From Luteitalea sp. TBR-22 (GTDB lineage Bacteria; Acidobacteriota; Vicinamibacteria; Vicinamibacterales; Vicinamibacteraceae): a stretch of 64,000 nucleotides of DNA. Where the stretch lies: contig NZ_AP024452.1 in NCBI RefSeq assembly GCF_016865485.1, positions 4,300,501 to 4,364,500 on the forward strand, given 5' to 3'. Below, piece by piece: positions 51,290 through 60,960 of the stretch (its first letter is position 1; each line of letters begins with the position of its first letter). The translations under genes and the position numbers were made by a program. A model generated the notes under the pieces. It ran no database searches, was not told the DNA's origin, and was given only the letters and a program-made list of their open reading frames with translations.

Positions 51290-52219
51290 TCAATCCAGGA
51301 ACGGCAGGGCGCGCCCGCGCGCCTCGTGCGGCACGGCCAGCACGGCGACCGGTGACGCGCACAGCACGCGATAGGCCACGGCGCCGACGCGCGCGCCGAG
51401 CAAGCCCGGCTCGCCGCGCAATCCCAGCACGATGAGGTCCACGTCGGCGCGCTCGGCCACCTTGGCGATCTGCTCGGCGGCCGGCCCCTCCACCACCTCC
51501 AGCGTCGGTCCGGGCGTGCCACCGAGCGATTCGGAGAGGCGCTCCAGTGCCGCCCGCGCGCTCTCCTCCTGCCGGGCACGGCTGCCGCCGAGGTACTCCT
51601 CGAACTGCGTCGCGATCGACTGCCGCAGCACGGTCCACCGCGTCGCGTCGCCGCCGCCGATCACGTGCAGCAGCCGCAAGCGGGCGTGACTGGCGCGCGC
51701 CACCCGGTGAGCCAGGCGGGCGTCGGCCTCGGCGTGCTCGTGGAAGTCGATCGGCGCCAGCACCTCCTGCATCGCGCCGAGCGTGCGCATCGGGCCGTCG
51801 GCGACCGCCGGCGGCACCACCAGGACCGGGCGATGGCTGGTGCGCAGCACGCGCTCGGCAACCGACCCGAACACGAACTTGGCCACGCCGCTCGCGCCCT
51901 GCGTCGCCAGCACCACGAGGTCGGCGCCGAGGGCCTCGGCGCGGTCGAGGATCTGGCTGGAGGGATCGCCGGCGGTCACCAGGAGATGGTGCGCGGTGGA
52001 CGCGCCGGCTCCCAGGGTCTCGTCGACGAACTCGGCGAGCGCCCCCGTGAGGACCGCGATCGCGTCGGTGCCCGATTGCATCTGTTCGGCCGCCGCCAGC
52101 AGCGGATCGGCCACGGTGAGGATCGTGAGCGGTTGCTTGAACGTGGACGCGATGCGAGACGCGGCCGTGAGCGCGAGTGCCGACGGCGACGAGAAGTCGA
52201 CGGCGCAGAGGATCGCCAT
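51290..52219 (-). CDS. Tandem-domain universal stress protein (UspA family)
   Basis: The 309-aa protein has two Usp domains, about residues 1-145 and 155-309. It starts at the ATG at 52219, with GGAGGA 10 bp upstream. The first domain has the ATP-binding pattern in ATQGASGVAKFVFGSVAERVLR; the second has LRGEPGLLGARVGAVAYRVL, where the usual Gly-Ser is weaker. Such proteins bind ATP and support survival under stress or energy limitation. It is convergent with the VirJ-like gene across the repeat arrays. Confidence 0.92.
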   Translation of the reverse strand: MAILCAVDFSSPSALALTAASRIASTFKQPLTILTVADPLLAAAEQMQSGTDAIAVLTGALAEFVDETLGAGASTAHHLLVTAGDPSSQILDRAEALGADLVVLATQGASGVAKFVFGSVAERVLRTSHRPVLVVPPAVADGPMRTLGAMQEVLAPIDFHEHAEADARLAHRVARASHARLRLLHVIGGGDATRWTVLRQSIATQFEEYLGGSRARQEESARAALERLSESLGGTPGPTLEVVEGPAAEQIAKVAERADVDLIVLGLRGEPGLLGARVGAVAYRVLCASPVAVLAVPHEARGRALPFLD

Positions 52220-52316
52220 GCGACGAGCGTCCTCCATGCGCACCGGCGCGTCAAGGGCGGACGACCGGGCCCCCGACGTCGGGGGCCGGGCGCCGGTGTC
52301 CGGCAGTGGCCCGCGC

Positions 52317-54488
52317 CTACCGCTGGAGCAGGGCGCGGAGCTGGGACCAGCGACGACGCGACTGCCCGCCCCGGACGGCAATCCCGAGCGCCCGCGACTG
52401 CCCCACGAGCACGACGAGGCGCTTGCCGCGGGTGACGCCCGTGTACAGCAGGTGACGTTGCAGCATCGGGTAGTGCTGCGTCGTCACCGGGATCACGACG
52501 GCCGGATACTCCGAGCCCTGCGCCTTGTGCACCGTCGTCGCGTACGCCAGCACGAGCCGGTCGAGGTCGCCGAAGTCGAAGGTCACCGCGCGCCCGTCGA
52601 ACTCCACGGTCATCGTCTCGTCGTCGACGGCGATCGCGCGCACGACGCCGAGGTCGCCGTTGTAGACCTCCTTGTCGTAGTCGTTCTCGATCTGCATCAC
52701 CTTGTCGCCGACCGCGAAGCGTTGGCCGTAGCGCTCGATGGTCGGCGCGCCGTGCGGGTTCAGCAGCCGCTGCAGTTCCTGGTTGAGGGCCTGCGCGCCG
52801 AGGCCGCCGCGGTTCATCGGGCAGAGCACCTGCACGTCGCGCACGGGATCGAGGCCGAAGCGCTGCGGGATGCGCTCGGAGACCACCTGCAGGAGTCGTT
52901 GCCTGGCCTGCTCCGGATCGGCGGCCTCGACGAAGAAGCAGTCGCCCTGCCCCGCCTGGCTGAACGCCGGCATCTGTCCGGCGTTGATGGCGTGCGCGGC
53001 CAGCACGATGCGGCTCTCGGCCGACTGGCGGTGGATCTCGGTCAGTCGCGCAACGGGCACCCGTCCGGAGGCGATCACGTCCGCGAGTACCTGCCCGGGC
53101 CCCACCGACGGCAACTGGTCGACGTCGCCCACCAGCAGCATGCCCATCGACTCGGGCACCGCCTGCAGCAGGTGCGCCATCAGCACGACGTCGACCATCG
53201 ACGACTCGTCGACGACGAGCAGGTCGCCCTCGAGCGGGTTGCCGGGGCGACGACGGAAACGGCCGTCCTGCGGGTTGATCTCCAGCAACCGGTGGATGGT
53301 CTTCGCCTCGAGGCCGGTGGCCTCGGTCATCCGCTTGGCCGCGCGCCCGGTCGGTGCCGCCAACAGCGGCCGCACGCCCTTGGCCATGAGGATCCCGAGG
53401 ATGGCGCGCAACACGGTGGTCTTGCCGACCCCCGGCCCGCCGGTGAGGACCAGCAACCGCGACCGCAGCGCCTCGGTGACCGCCACGCGCTGGCTGGCCG
53501 AGAGGGCCAGGCCGAGGCGCCCTTCGATCCACGGGACCGCCCGCTCGGCGTCGATGTCGGGCCAGGGGCGGGGGCGAGCGGCCAGCGACGTCAATCGGTC
53601 GGCGACGGTGCGCTCGGCGGCATCCAACGAGGCGAGCGCGTGCGCCGGCGTGCCGTCGATGTCGAGGGACACCAGTGCCCCCGAATCGACCTCGAGCACC
53701 AGCGCCTCCTCGATCAGGGGTGCGGCCAGTTCCACGAGGGCGGCGGTGCGGTCGCGCAGTTCCGTCGCCGGCAGGGCGCAATGTCCCTGATCCACGGCCT
53801 CGCCCAGCACGTGCTGCAGCGCCGCCCGGCGGCGGCTCATCGCGTCGGCGGGGACGCCGACCTTGCGCGCGATCTGGTCCGCCGTCAGGAAGCCGATGCC
53901 GCGGATGTCGCGCGCGAGGCGGTACGGATCCTCGGTGAGCACCTGCACGGCCTCCGCGCCGTACGTCCGGTGGATACGGACGGCACGACTGGTGCTCACA
54001 CCATGCGTGTGCAGGAAGACCATGATCTCCCTTACCGCGCGCTGCCCCTGCCAGTTGTCGACGATCCGACGCGCCCGCACCCGGCCGATGCCAGGGATGT
54101 CGAGCAGTCGATCGGGTTCGCGATCGATGACGTCGAACACGCCGGTGCCGAACGCCTCGACGAGTTGCCGCGCCAGGTGCGGGCCGATGCCCTTGATGAG
54201 GCCCGAACCCAGGTAGCGCTCGATGCCCTCAGGGGAGTCGGGCGGCGAGATCCGGATCCAGTCGGCCTTGAACTGCTGTCCGTGCGTCCGGTCATGGACC
54301 CACGCCCCCGTGGCGTGGACGTGCTCGCCGACAGCGACCTGCGCCGCATGCCCGACGACCGTCGCGGGCTCACGCCGCCCCCGCATCGCCACGCGCAGGA
54401 CGCAGAAGCCACCCTCCGGGTCGTGGAACGTGACGCGCTCCACCTGCCCCGAGACGTACTCGGCCTTTTCCTGCCCATCGTCGAGCAT
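52317..54488 (-). CDS. RecD2-type DNA helicase
   Basis: The 723-aa protein is a 5'-3' superfamily 1B helicase of the RecD2 (RecD-like, YrrC) group that works without RecBC. An N-terminal OB-like part is followed by two helix-hairpin-helix motifs (GSGLIKGIGPHLA and DIPGIGRVRARRI), then Walker A GGPGVGKT near residue 347, Walker B VVDESSMVD near 430, LTEIHRQS near 495, and the C-terminal TTVHKAQGSEYPAVV motif. The start at 54488 is chosen because LDDGQEKAEYVSGQVERV is where family similarity begins; ATG at 54527 is possible but overlaps the divergent start. Confidence 0.92.
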   Translation of the reverse strand: MLDDGQEKAEYVSGQVERVTFHDPEGGFCVLRVAMRGRREPATVVGHAAQVAVGEHVHATGAWVHDRTHGQQFKADWIRISPPDSPEGIERYLGSGLIKGIGPHLARQLVEAFGTGVFDVIDREPDRLLDIPGIGRVRARRIVDNWQGQRAVREIMVFLHTHGVSTSRAVRIHRTYGAEAVQVLTEDPYRLARDIRGIGFLTADQIARKVGVPADAMSRRRAALQHVLGEAVDQGHCALPATELRDRTAALVELAAPLIEEALVLEVDSGALVSLDIDGTPAHALASLDAAERTVADRLTSLAARPRPWPDIDAERAVPWIEGRLGLALSASQRVAVTEALRSRLLVLTGGPGVGKTTVLRAILGILMAKGVRPLLAAPTGRAAKRMTEATGLEAKTIHRLLEINPQDGRFRRRPGNPLEGDLLVVDESSMVDVVLMAHLLQAVPESMGMLLVGDVDQLPSVGPGQVLADVIASGRVPVARLTEIHRQSAESRIVLAAHAINAGQMPAFSQAGQGDCFFVEAADPEQARQRLLQVVSERIPQRFGLDPVRDVQVLCPMNRGGLGAQALNQELQRLLNPHGAPTIERYGQRFAVGDKVMQIENDYDKEVYNGDLGVVRAIAVDDETMTVEFDGRAVTFDFGDLDRLVLAYATTVHKAQGSEYPAVVIPVTTQHYPMLQRHLLYTGVTRGKRLVVLVGQSRALGIAVRGGQSRRRWSQLRALLQR

Positions 54489-54525
54489 TGGCGACCGAAC
54501 GGGTCGTGTATGATGACGCCGACTC

Positions 54526-56838
54526 ATGCGTGCAGAATCTGCTCGGGCTGACGAAGCGCCGTGGCGCGTGGTGGCCGCACTGTACTTCCTGTCGGGCATC
54601 AGCGGCCTCATGTACCAGGTGCTGTGGCTGCGCCTGCTCTCGGTCGTGTTCGGCGTCACCGCCTACGCGGCGAGCACGGTGCTGGCCAGCTTCATGGGCG
54701 GACTCGCGCTGGGCAGCGTTGCGGGAGGCCGCATCGCGAACCGCTCCCGGCGCCCATTGCTGTGGTTTGCCGGCATCGAGGCCGGCATCGGCGCAACCGC
54801 GCTCGTCACGCCGTGGCTCCTCGGGGCGGCCCAGCACCTGTACGCCGGTGTGGCACGAGCCGTTCCCGACACGATGCTGGCCCTCACCGTGGCGCGCCTC
54901 GCGTGCTCGGCCGTGATCCTCCTCGTCCCGACGGCGTTGATGGGCGCGACGCTGCCCTTCGTCGTCCGCGCGGCCGTGGGACGTGATCACGTCGGCTCAC
55001 GCGTCGGCCTGCTGTACGCGGTCAACGCCGGGGGGGCGATCACGGGCGCGATCCTGGCCGGATTCTATCTGATAGGCGGCATCGGGCTGCGCGGCACGTT
55101 CCTGGTCGCCGCGGCGCTCAACGCGGTCGTGGCAGCCGGCGCGTGGTGGCTGTCGACGCGACAGCCGGCCGCGTCAGGCACAGCGCCCGAGCCCGCTTCG
55201 TCGCCGACGATCGACGACCACGTGACGTCGCGCCCGGCCGCCACGGGGACCACGGCGCAGCTCGTGCTGCTGTACTTCTTCCTCTCGGGCCTGGCCTCTC
55301 TCGCCCTCGAGGTGATCTGGTTCCGGATGCTGGTGCTGATCCTGCCGGCCACGACGTACGCGTTCACGACGATGCTCGCCACCGTCCTCGGGGGCATCGC
55401 GACGGGGAGCGCGATCGCGTCGCGCCTGCTGGGGCGCGACCGCGACTGGGTGGGCACGCTGTCGCGACTGAACCTGGCAACCGCCCTGGCCGTGCTGGCG
55501 TCCCTGTTCGCCCTGGCCACCAGCTACGCCGCGGGCTGGCGCACGTCCGGTGCCATACAGGCGTCAGTGGTCGCGATCCTGCCGAGCGCCATCCTGATGG
55601 GCCTGGCCTTCCCCGTCGGCCTGCGCGTGTGGACGGGCGAGGGCGGCGGCGCCGCACGGGACGTGGCGCGGCGCACGGGAGTCGCGTACGGGATCAACAT
55701 GGCGGGCGCCATCAGCGGCGCGGTGCTGGGCGGCTTCGTGCTGCTGCCACTCATGGGCAGTCGCAACAGCCTCGCCCTGGCCGCCGGGCTCTACCTGGCG
55801 AGCGGCATCGCCTTGTCCACGCGAGGCCAGCATCGCGGCCGCCTGCTGGCGACGGCGGTGGTGGCGGCGCTGGCCTGCGCGCAGATCGTGCGCGTGCAGC
55901 CGGACCTGTTCGACGTGACCATCGGACGGCGCTACCCGCGCGGGGAGCGGGTGCTGTGGCGCGAGGAAGGGGTGCAGACGACGGTCTCGGTGAACCGGGC
56001 GCCCGGCGGCACGCAGGTGATGTACCTCGACGGCCTGCACCAGGCCAACGACTCCTTCTCGATGGTGCAGGTGCACGCGCAGATCGGCCTGTTCCCGCTC
56101 GCCCTGCACCCGGCGCCTCACGACGTGCTGGTGATCGGCCTGGGCGGCGGCGTGACGGCCGGCGCCGTCAGCCGCTACGCGGGCCTCGACGTCGACGTGG
56201 TGGAGCTCTCCGACAGCGTGGTGAAGGGCGCGGCGCGGTTCGCGCACGTCAACAACGACGTGCTGCGGCAGCCCTCGGTGCACCTGCGCGTCTCCGACGG
56301 CCGCAACTACCTCGCGCTGACCGGCAAGCGGTACGACGTGATCACCGCCGACATCATCCAGCCGCAGCACGCCGGCGCCGGCCTGGTCTACTCGCGCGAG
56401 TACTTCGAACTCGCTCGCGCCGTGCTGCACGACGACGGGATCATGCTGCAGTGGATCGGGCATCGTCCGAAGGAGGAATACGACCTCATCATGCGGACGT
56501 TCCTCGAGGTCTTCCCCGACGCGACGCTGTGGAACGGCGGCACGCTCATGGCCGGCAGCAGGCGGCCGCTCACGGTGAGCCGCGCCGCCTTCGCGCGCAA
56601 GCTCGCCGATCCGCGCACCGCCGCGGCCCTCTCGGCCGTCGGCCTCGGCACCTACGACGCGCTGCTCGGGCAGTTCAGCGGCAACGCCGACGCGATGCGC
56701 GCCTTCGTCGGCAAGGGCCCCATCCTGACCGATGACCGCCCGCGCATCGAGTACCACCGCTCGCTCCGCGACCGCGAGACGATGGTCGACCTCTCACGCT
56801 TCCGTGGCGAGGGCCGCCAGGCCGTGGAAGCGCCCTGA
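54526..56838 (+). CDS. Polytopic membrane protein fused to a spermidine-synthase-like domain
   Basis: The 770-aa protein has about fourteen transmembrane segments in two similar halves (LYFLSGISGLMYQVLWLRLL near residue 20 and LYFFLSGLASLALEVIWFRML near 250), then a cytoplasmic C-terminal domain of the spermidine synthase fold: VLVIGLGGGVTAGAVSRYAG near 545 and VVELSDSV, then RYDVITADIIQP. Fused spermidine synthases of this layout are common in environmental bacteria; whether they make polyamines is unclear. It starts 38 bp from the RecD2 start, divergently. Confidence 0.88.
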   Translation: MRAESARADEAPWRVVAALYFLSGISGLMYQVLWLRLLSVVFGVTAYAASTVLASFMGGLALGSVAGGRIANRSRRPLLWFAGIEAGIGATALVTPWLLGAAQHLYAGVARAVPDTMLALTVARLACSAVILLVPTALMGATLPFVVRAAVGRDHVGSRVGLLYAVNAGGAITGAILAGFYLIGGIGLRGTFLVAAALNAVVAAGAWWLSTRQPAASGTAPEPASSPTIDDHVTSRPAATGTTAQLVLLYFFLSGLASLALEVIWFRMLVLILPATTYAFTTMLATVLGGIATGSAIASRLLGRDRDWVGTLSRLNLATALAVLASLFALATSYAAGWRTSGAIQASVVAILPSAILMGLAFPVGLRVWTGEGGGAARDVARRTGVAYGINMAGAISGAVLGGFVLLPLMGSRNSLALAAGLYLASGIALSTRGQHRGRLLATAVVAALACAQIVRVQPDLFDVTIGRRYPRGERVLWREEGVQTTVSVNRAPGGTQVMYLDGLHQANDSFSMVQVHAQIGLFPLALHPAPHDVLVIGLGGGVTAGAVSRYAGLDVDVVELSDSVVKGAARFAHVNNDVLRQPSVHLRVSDGRNYLALTGKRYDVITADIIQPQHAGAGLVYSREYFELARAVLHDDGIMLQWIGHRPKEEYDLIMRTFLEVFPDATLWNGGTLMAGSRRPLTVSRAAFARKLADPRTAAALSAVGLGTYDALLGQFSGNADAMRAFVGKGPILTDDRPRIEYHRSLRDRETMVDLSRFRGEGRQAVEAP

Positions 56839-56843
56839 CGCTC

Positions 56844-56949
56844 TTGACGTATGACGTGTGACGTTTGACGTTTGATGACGAGGAAAGCGCCACACGTCAC
56901 ACGTCATACGTTAGACGTCAAACGTTAGACGTCACACGTCAGACGTCAA
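56844..56949. repeat. Inverted heptamer array between convergent genes
   Basis: The left arm is four NTGACGT units (56844-56871) and the right arm is eight ACGTYAN units (56894-56949), the complement of the left. The arms can pair into a long hairpin with a loop around 56872-56893. The right arm includes the last codons and stop of the Gfo/Idh/MocA gene. Confidence 0.88.
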
Positions 56950-57925
56950 CCGTGTTGCCGTTGCGGGCGGCCTTGAGGATCGCCACGAGCGTCTCGATGT
57001 TGTCGAGGCTCTCGTCGAGGGTCACCAGCGGCGGCCGGCCCTCGCGGGCCGCGGCCCGCACGTCGTCCACCTCGCCCTGGTAGAGCGCGGGCCCCTCGAC
57101 CGTGACGGTCGTGGTGCCCTTGGCGGTCATCACCTCGATGGTCTCGCTGGTCTCCGGCTTGAACGGCCGGCGGATCAGCAGCCGCCCCTCGCTGCCGATG
57201 ATCTCCATCTCGGTCTTGAACGGCGACTCGAAGCTGCTGTGCACGTGCGCCACCACGTCGTCCGGGAACAGGATCTGGGCAAAGCACGACAGGTCCACCT
57301 TGGCGGGCGACCAGTTGGCCGCCGCCTGCACCGAGACCGGGCGCACGCCGACGATGGTGCGCGCGAAGGAGACGGGATAGCAGCCCACGTCCCAGAGGCT
57401 GCCGCCGCCGTACTCGGGGTCGAGGCGCGTGTCGCCCGGCCTGTCGAGGGCGAACGAGAAGGTGCCCCGCACGCCCTGCAGGCGGCCGATGGTGCCATCG
57501 TGCGTCAGCTCGCGCGCCTTGGCGACGATCGGGTGGTGGCGGTACATGAACGCCTCGGTGATCACCACGTCGTGCGTGCGGGCGGCCGACTGCAGCGTGC
57601 GCACGCCGGCGCCCTCGAGCGCCACCGGCTTCTCCACCAGCACGTGCTTGCCGGCCTCGGCGGCCTTCACCGCCCACTCGACGTGCAGCGAGTGCGGGAG
57701 CGGGATGTAGACGGCGTCGATCTCCGGGTCCGCGAGGAGTTCTTCGTAGCTGCCGTAGGCACGCGGGATGCCCTGCACGTCGGCATAGGTCTTGGCCCGT
57801 GCGAGGCTGCGTGAGGCCACCGCGAGGAGTTGGTGCCCGTTGGAGGCGAGCGGGCCCACGAGGGAACGGTTGATGCGGGCGACCCCGAGGATCCCCCAGC
57901 GGAACGGCGTGGCAGTGTCGGTCAC
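56939..57925 (-). CDS. Gfo/Idh/MocA-family oxidoreductase
   Basis: The 328-aa protein starts at a GTG at 57925; further upstream the frame only crosses the repeat spacer. The Rossmann half has RWGILGVARIN as the NAD(P) loop and the family signature HVLVEKPVALEGAG with the EKP motif near residue 95. The C-terminal half has GSLWDVGCYPVSFARTI, typical of dehydrogenases acting on sugars or inositol. The likely reaction is oxidation or reduction of a carbohydrate; substrate unknown. Its last three codons and stop lie in the heptamer array. Confidence 0.92.
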   Translation of the reverse strand: MTDTATPFRWGILGVARINRSLVGPLASNGHQLLAVASRSLARAKTYADVQGIPRAYGSYEELLADPEIDAVYIPLPHSLHVEWAVKAAEAGKHVLVEKPVALEGAGVRTLQSAARTHDVVITEAFMYRHHPIVAKARELTHDGTIGRLQGVRGTFSFALDRPGDTRLDPEYGGGSLWDVGCYPVSFARTIVGVRPVSVQAAANWSPAKVDLSCFAQILFPDDVVAHVHSSFESPFKTEMEIIGSEGRLLIRRPFKPETSETIEVMTAKGTTTVTVEGPALYQGEVDDVRAAAREGRPPLVTLDESLDNIETLVAILKAARNGNTVDV

Positions 57926-57943
57926 GGGGGGATCGTACCCAGA

Positions 57944-57976
57944 AATGCCGGAATGCCGGAATGCCGAATGCCGGAG
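57944..57976. repeat. Short AATGCCGG repeat in divergent spacer
   Basis: Four units of the type AATGCCGG (one is AATGCCG) lie between the divergent oxidoreductase and lutA genes, followed by a purine-rich GAAGGAAGAAGGGGGGAAGG stretch. A 145-bp gap separates the genes; promoters must lie here or in it. Confidence 0.75.
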
Positions 57977-58070
57977 GGGCAGAAGGAAGAAGGGGGGAAG
58001 GTAGAAGCACGGGGCGAAGGCCGATGGCCCAATGACGAAGGCCGTCTCACTGCCGATCCATAATCGCGGC

Positions 58071-58862
58071 ATGGAACGCGTCGCGGGAACGCCCGGGGGG
58101 CGGCCGACACGGGTGCAGTTGCTGGTCACCTGCCTGGTGGACCACTTCTCCCCCGACACGGCCGCGGCCGTAGTGCGGGTGCTCGAGCGGGAGGGTCTCG
58201 AGGTGATCGTGCCCGGCGACCAGACCTGCTGCGGTCAGCCGGCGGCCAACGCCGGCGCGCGAGCCGACGCTGCGGCGATGGCCAGGCACACCATCGCGCT
58301 GCTGGAGCGGGATCCGGCCCCGGTGGTGGTGCCGTCGGGTTCCTGCACCGACATGCTGGTCCACCAGGCGCCCGCCCTGCTCGCCGACGATCCGGACTGG
58401 AGCGCGCGGGCCGCTGCGGTCGCGTCGCGCACCTACGAGTTCACGCAGTTCCTGGTCGACGTGCTCGGCGTCACCCGACTGGCCCCGAGCGCCGTCGAAG
58501 GAGTGTCCGGCACGGGCACCACGGGGACGTTGGCCTATCACGCGTGCTGTCACGGCCTGCGAGGCATCGGCATCGACGCCCAACCGCGGGCCCTGCTCGC
58601 CGGGGTCGCGGGCGCGGCGGTGGTGCCCCTCCCCGAGCACGACACGTGCTGCGGGTTCGGTGGCCTGTTCGCGGTGAAGCTGCCCGACATCTCCGGCGCC
58701 ATGCTCGATCGCAAGTGCCGCCAGATCGCGGCCTCGGGCGCCGACACCGTCGTGGTCACCGACGTCAGTTGCGCCATGCACATCCAGGGCGGCCTCGACC
58801 GCAAGGGCCAGGCGGTGAAGGTGCAGCACGTGGCCGACGTCATCGCCGGGGGCCTGCGGTGA
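58071..58862 (+). CDS. lutA: L-lactate oxidation complex Fe-S subunit LutA
   Basis: The 263-aa protein carries two CCG-type domains (DUF224): TCCGQPAANAG near residue 60 with C-D-M around 100, and YHACCHGLRG near 155 with TCCGFGGLFAVKLP near 200. These Cys-rich motifs bind iron-sulfur or heterodisulfide-type clusters. Together with LutB and LutC it oxidises L-lactate to pyruvate. The ATG at 58071 is favoured over 58032, although neither has a strong ribosome site. Its stop overlaps the lutB start (GTGA). Confidence 0.92.
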   Translation: MERVAGTPGGRPTRVQLLVTCLVDHFSPDTAAAVVRVLEREGLEVIVPGDQTCCGQPAANAGARADAAAMARHTIALLERDPAPVVVPSGSCTDMLVHQAPALLADDPDWSARAAAVASRTYEFTQFLVDVLGVTRLAPSAVEGVSGTGTTGTLAYHACCHGLRGIGIDAQPRALLAGVAGAAVVPLPEHDTCCGFGGLFAVKLPDISGAMLDRKCRQIAASGADTVVVTDVSCAMHIQGGLDRKGQAVKVQHVADVIAGGLR

Positions 58863-60271
58863 GCCACGTCTCGCCGCTCCCCTTCTACGCGCGGGCCCGC
58901 CAGGCGCTCGACGACCCGCAGTTGCAGACGGCGCTCGATCGCGCGACGCCCCGCATGGTCACGGCGCGCCGTCAGGCGATCGCGGTGATCCCCGACGGCG
59001 AGCAGGCGCGCGACCACGCGCGCCTCATCCGCGCGCACACCATCGCGCATCTCGACCGCTACCTGACGCAGTTTGTCGAGGCCGCGCGCGCCAACGGCAC
59101 GCACGTGCACTTCGCCCCGGATGCCGCCACGGCGACGCGGCTGGTGGTCGACATCGCCCGCCGCCACGACGCGAAGCGCATCGTCAAGGGCAAGTCGATG
59201 GTGTCCGAGGAAATCGCGCTCAACGCCGAGCTCGAGGCGGCCGGCATGCGCGTGGTCGAGACCGACCTCGGCGAGTACGTGATCCAGCTCGATCACGACG
59301 TGCCGTCGCACATCATCGCGCCGATCATCCACAAGACGAAGGAGCAGGTGGCGGCGACCTTCCAGCGTGAGCTGGGCGCCACCGAGGCCGAGGTGGCCGA
59401 CATCCCGCAGATGACCGCCTTCGCGCGGCGCAGGCTCCGCGCCGAGTTCCTCGCCGCCGACCTGGGGATCAGCGGCGTCAACTTCGCCGTCGCCGAGAGC
59501 GGCAGCCTGTGCCTGGTCGAGAACGAGGGCAACGGCCGCCTGTCGACGACCGTGCCGCGGGTGCACGTGGCGCTGCTCGGCATCGAGCGGATTGTCCCCA
59601 CGGCAGCCGACCTGGCCGTGGCGCTGCGCGTCCTCGCGCGCAGCGGGACCGGGCAGGCGCTCACCGTCTACACCAACGTGATCACCGGCCCGCGCCGGGC
59701 CGACGATCCCGACGGCCCCTCCGAACTGCACGTCGTCATCGTCGACAACGGCCGGTCGCAGATGCTCCGCACCGAGCTCGAGGAGATCCTGTACTGCATC
59801 AGGTGCGGCGCCTGCCTCAACGTCTGCCCGGTGTACCAGGAGATCGGCGGCCACGCGTACGGCAGCGTCTACCCTGGCCCGGTCGGCGCCGTCTACACCC
59901 CCGGCGCCTTCGGGCTCGAGCCGTGGGCCGACCTGCCGCAGGCCAGCAGCCTGTGCGGCGCCTGCAAGGACGCCTGCCCGGTGCGCATCGACATCCCGCG
60001 CATGCTGCTCGCCCTGCGCGCGCGTGCCGAGGAGGGCGGGCACACGCCGCGGTGGGTCGGTGACGGCCTGCGCGTGTTCCGCATGGTGGCGACGCGACCG
60101 CGCCTGTTCCGCGCCGCCTCGGCCGTGGTGCGCCGCGTCTCGCGATGGCTCGGCCCCCGCGGGTTCGATCGCCTGCCGGGACCGCTCGCCGGGTGGACGC
60201 GCCATCGCCACTTCCCGCCGATGGCTGCCGAGACCTTCACCGAGCGGCGGCGCCGCGAGGGGCGCGCATGA
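58859..60271 (+). CDS. lutB: L-lactate oxidation complex ferredoxin-like subunit LutB
   Basis: The 470-aa protein starts at a GTG overlapping the lutA stop. Its long N-terminal part is the LUD domain (KSMVSEEIALNAELEAAGM near 105, NFAVAESGSLCLVENEGNGR near 205). The C-terminal part has two [4Fe-4S] motifs, CIRCGACLNVCP near 315 and CGACKDACP near 365. It carries electrons from lactate oxidation. The final 40 residues are basic and poorly conserved. Its stop overlaps lutC in ATGA. Confidence 0.94.
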   Translation: MSHVSPLPFYARARQALDDPQLQTALDRATPRMVTARRQAIAVIPDGEQARDHARLIRAHTIAHLDRYLTQFVEAARANGTHVHFAPDAATATRLVVDIARRHDAKRIVKGKSMVSEEIALNAELEAAGMRVVETDLGEYVIQLDHDVPSHIIAPIIHKTKEQVAATFQRELGATEAEVADIPQMTAFARRRLRAEFLAADLGISGVNFAVAESGSLCLVENEGNGRLSTTVPRVHVALLGIERIVPTAADLAVALRVLARSGTGQALTVYTNVITGPRRADDPDGPSELHVVIVDNGRSQMLRTELEEILYCIRCGACLNVCPVYQEIGGHAYGSVYPGPVGAVYTPGAFGLEPWADLPQASSLCGACKDACPVRIDIPRMLLALRARAEEGGHTPRWVGDGLRVFRMVATRPRLFRAASAVVRRVSRWLGPRGFDRLPGPLAGWTRHRHFPPMAAETFTERRRREGRA

Positions 60272-60960
60272 CGCACGACATCTTCCCCGGCGAGTTCTTC
60301 GAGCGGCTCGCGCCGACGCGGCAGGTCCCTCACCCCGGTGCGTTTGCCACGGCTCCGATGCCCGAGGGGCTCGACGCGACGATTGCGCAGTTCACCGCGG
60401 CGATCGAGGCAGTCGGCGGCCGCGTGTCCCGCGCCGGCTCGACCGGCGAGGCGGCCGACGTCGTGCTCGGCTACCTCGAGGCCCCCGACTGGCGCGCGCA
60501 TGACCAGCAGGGCCCTGGCGCGTTCGTCGCCTGGGATGGGGCGCACCTGGCGCTGCCCGATGTGCCGGCGTACGTCGAGGCGCGCGGCGCCCGCAGGCTC
60601 GACGCCGTCGTCGGCACCACGCAGGTCGACCGCGACGAGGATTACCGGCGCCTCGACGCGGCGGTCGTCGGCATCACCGGGGCGCACGCCGCACTTGCCG
60701 ACACCGGCTCGCTCGCGCTGGTGCATGGCGAGGGGCGCGGGCGGCTGGTGTCGTTGCTGCCGCCCGTGCACGTGGCGATCGTCGAGGTGGCACGGCTGCA
60801 TGCCACGCTGGGCGCCCTCTTCGCGGCCGAGCCGGACCTCCTCCGGCAGGCCGCCAACGTCGTCGTCGTCACCGGTCCGAGCCGCACGGCCGACATCGAG
60901 ATGACCCTCACCCGCGGCGTCCACGGCCCGCGCGTCGTGCACGTGGTGTTCGTCGGATGA
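60268..60960 (+). CDS. lutC: L-lactate oxidation complex subunit LutC
   Basis: The 230-aa protein is a LUD-domain protein: AVVGITGAHAALADTGSLALVHGEGRGRLVS in the middle (cited in part: ITGAHAALADTGSLAL, near residue 135) and TGPSRTADIEMTLTRGVHGP near the end are the LutC signatures. It completes the LutABC complex. It is linked to lutB upstream and to the next membrane protein gene downstream by 4-bp ATGA overlaps. Confidence 0.92.
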   Translation: MTHDIFPGEFFERLAPTRQVPHPGAFATAPMPEGLDATIAQFTAAIEAVGGRVSRAGSTGEAADVVLGYLEAPDWRAHDQQGPGAFVAWDGAHLALPDVPAYVEARGARRLDAVVGTTQVDRDEDYRRLDAAVVGITGAHAALADTGSLALVHGEGRGRLVSLLPPVHVAIVEVARLHATLGALFAAEPDLLRQAANVVVVTGPSRTADIEMTLTRGVHGPRVVHVVFVG

